From Paenibacillus lautus NBRC 15380 (GTDB taxonomy: Bacteria; Bacillota; Bacilli; Paenibacillales; Paenibacillaceae), in assembly GCF_004000945.1 (NCBI RefSeq), contig NZ_BIMF01000013.1, positions 1 through 64,000 on the forward strand: a stretch of 64,000 nucleotides of DNA, read 5' to 3'. How positions within the stretch are numbered: position 1 is the first letter of the stretch; every line of letters starts with the position of its first letter. Position numbers and translations under genes: made by a program. This document shows, one piece after another, positions 62,632 to 64,000 of the stretch. The notes under the pieces are model-generated. The model made no database searches and was not told the DNA's origin. It saw only the letters and a list, made by a program, of their open reading frames with translations.

Positions 62632-62826
62632 GAATTCCACCCTCTCCCCAAAAAAACGTGAAGTCGTTTTTGTACAAAAAGAGTAACTTTCACACATTCC
62701 CGTTCATTGTAACACAGCCTATACTTGGGATGAATGTATAAGAGGTCTTACGGATGTCACCAGAGAACGATGGTTTCCAGCTGGACGGAAGAGCGTAGGA
62801 AATTAATATTAAAGGAGGCCATACTC

Positions 62827-63561
62827 TTGGCTAATATCAATGTAACGGTATGGAATGAATACCGGCACGAGAGACATAATGAACAGATCGCAAAGATTTA
62901 CCCCGAAGGCATCCACCGGACGATTGCTGATTTTCTGGAGAAGGATACACAATTTGACGTACGCACGGCCGTGCTGGATGATCCGGAACACGGATTAACA
63001 GATGAAGTACTTGCTTCAACGGACGTCCTGATCTGGTGGGGGCATGTGGCTCACGGCGAAGTACGGGATGATATTGTGGAAAAAGTGCGCCAGCGCGTAT
63101 TGGACGGCATGGGGATCATCGTGCTGCATTCCGGTCACGGCTCGAAGATTTTCCAGCGCCTTCTCGGCACGAACACAGGCGCACTGAAATGGCGCGATGA
63201 CGGCGAGAAGGAACGGTTGTGGGTCATTGATCCCAGCCATCCAATCGTTAGCGGACTTGGAGAATATATCGAGGTTCCGCAGGAGGAAATGTACGGTGAG
63301 CGCTTTGAGATCCCGGCACCGGATGAACTGGTGTTTGTCTCCTGGTTCGAAGGCGGGGAGGTATTCCGCAGCGGCTGCTGCTACAAGCGCGGACGCGGCA
63401 AGCTGTTCTATTTTAGACCGGGTCATGAAGCATTCCCTACTTACCATCAACCTGAAATTCAACAGGTAATTACCAATGCCGTCGCCTGGGCAGCGCCGAT
63501 CCAAGGCGCCAAGACCTCCTATGGCCGGGTATCTCCGCTCGAATACGTTCAGCCGGTATAG
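62827..63561 (+). CDS. ThuA-like glutamine amidotransferase-fold protein
   Basis: 244 residues of the ThuA (trehalose utilisation) family: VTVWNEYRHERHNEQIAKIY opens it, then VLIWWGHVAHGEVRD, IIVLHSGHGSKIFQRLLG and FYFRPGHEAFPTYHQPEIQQ. The fold is that of class I amidotransferases without the catalytic Cys. TTG 62827 is the start: GGAGG is 8 nt upstream and no ATG is suitably placed. Role in sugar metabolism is known for the family only in outline; the AraC regulator beside it supports a sugar link. Confidence 0.85.
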   Translation: MANINVTVWNEYRHERHNEQIAKIYPEGIHRTIADFLEKDTQFDVRTAVLDDPEHGLTDEVLASTDVLIWWGHVAHGEVRDDIVEKVRQRVLDGMGIIVLHSGHGSKIFQRLLGTNTGALKWRDDGEKERLWVIDPSHPIVSGLGEYIEVPQEEMYGERFEIPAPDELVFVSWFEGGEVFRSGCCYKRGRGKLFYFRPGHEAFPTYHQPEIQQVITNAVAWAAPIQGAKTSYGRVSPLEYVQPV

Positions 63562-63573
63562 GCCGATCCCTTG

Positions 63574-63645
63574 CAAGCGTCCGTCGTCAACATTGTATTG
63601 CCTGAGATGTCAGGAATACGATCGTTGATCGGGCGCTTGTTTATT
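63574..63645 (+). terminator. Long imperfect hairpin after the ThuA gene
   Basis: CAAGCGTCC...CAAC pairs with GTTG...GGGCGCTTG over a long loop that contains its own CCTGAGATGTCAGG hairpin, followed by TTTATTTTGAT. Likely terminator. Confidence 0.55.
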
Positions 63646-63664
63646 TTGATCATAACGGCGGCTA

Positions 63665-63693
63665 TCGAAATCCGCCTAAGAACAATGTATAAT
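63665..63693 (+). promoter_or_regulatory. Putative promoter of the DeoR-type gene
   Basis: TCGAAA (63665-63670) and TATAAT (63688-63693) are 17 nt apart. The -10 is perfect and the -35 matches four of six bases. Confidence 0.45.
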
Positions 63694-63735
63694 GTACCCA
63701 ATTCGGTTACGACATAAATAAAAGTGGGTTGGATC

Positions 63736-64000
63736 ATGGATCAGGATAAACAGCGCCTTAGCATCGAGGCCGCAAGATTGTATTATATGTCGGATTACAG
63801 CCAGCAGGATATCGCGACAAGGCTCGGCGTTTCACGTCCTACGGTCTCCAGGCTTCTTCAGCACGCCAAGGAGCAGGGCTACGTGCAGATCAGCATTGTG
63901 GACCCTCTCGAGGACCTGGACGCTTTGGGCGAAAGGGTGAAGAAGGAGTACGGACTGGAACAGGTGCTGGTGAGTTATTCTCCCATCAATGAATACCGCG
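63736..64000 (+). CDS. deoR: DeoR/SorC-family regulator, cut by window end
   Basis: The first 88 residues of a sugar-binding transcriptional regulator. The HTH (SIEAARLYYMSDYSQQDIAT, then LGVSRPTVSRLLQHAKEQG) and the following DPLEDLDALGERVKKEYGLE closely follow Bacillus DeoR, the repressor of the deoxyribonucleoside operon. ATG 63736 is preceded by a weak GGGTTGG. If the parallel holds, a deoC-nupC-pdp type operon should follow beyond the window. Confidence 0.8.
   Translation, partial: MDQDKQRLSIEAARLYYMSDYSQQDIATRLGVSRPTVSRLLQHAKEQGYVQISIVDPLEDLDALGERVKKEYGLEQVLVSYSPINEYR

Overview
The window is chromosomal DNA from a spore-forming, low-to-mid GC Firmicute, most likely Paenibacillus. The block sigW-rsiW-cdaA-cdaR-glmM-glmS with a glmS ribozyme, strong AGGAGG-type ribosome binding sites, a BclA/BclB-like collagen protein and an S-layer-anchored chitinase all point that way. 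The genus call is inference from gene content; no 16S gene is present.

Layout. (1) 1-11432 is core metabolism and envelope: PEP carboxylase, an ECF sigma/anti-sigma pair, c-di-AMP cyclase and its YbbR regulator, then phosphoglucosamine mutase and the glmS ribozyme/synthase. (2) 11433-18806 is accessory: an AT-rich XRE regulator, a frameshifted RibD_C-type reductase meeting a DUF1697 gene tail to tail, a two-component system with two small membrane proteins, a decayed IS3-family element and an AT-rich orphan. (3) 18750-36232 is the most remarkable part: two divergent operons. Leftward are a 50-residue membrane protein, a zinc-ribbon membrane protein and a membrane-anchored extracytoplasmic protein. 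Rightward are a secreted/anchored vWA protein, a tubulin-like protein of 1129 residues, a large unrecognised protein, a polytopic vWA protein, a small beta-rich protein, a zinc-ribbon P-loop GTPase and a GTPase-associated (GAP1-like) membrane protein. I read this as one NTP-driven, membrane-linked machine of unknown purpose. (4) 36263-43000 holds small redox and regulatory cassettes (HxlR/nitroreductase, nitroreductase/MerR, PadR/HAAS, a serine hydrolase) and an ABC-ATPase relic whose promoter duplicates the PadR promoter. (5) 43142-54877 holds the SLH-anchored GH18 chitinase, a MarR/azoreductase cassette with matching operators, VOC proteins, cardiolipin synthase, an AI-2E-type permease, a ring-cleaving dioxygenase/flavin reductase pair and an SDR. 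(6) 54896-58388 holds the collagen-like protein and a damaged ectoine cluster: ectB with a lesion at its start, intact ectC, and ectD reduced to a 59-codon internal-deletion remnant. (7) 58400-64000 holds YafY/DinB, a small basic protein, an RNase H with viroplasmin domain, a non-coding stretch with three consensus DnaA boxes, AraC/ThuA, and the start of a DeoR/SorC-type regulator cut by the window end.

Many starts were moved inward from the longest frame because a ribosome binding site fits a later ATG, GTG or TTG. Function calls rest on motifs read by eye; no database search was run.
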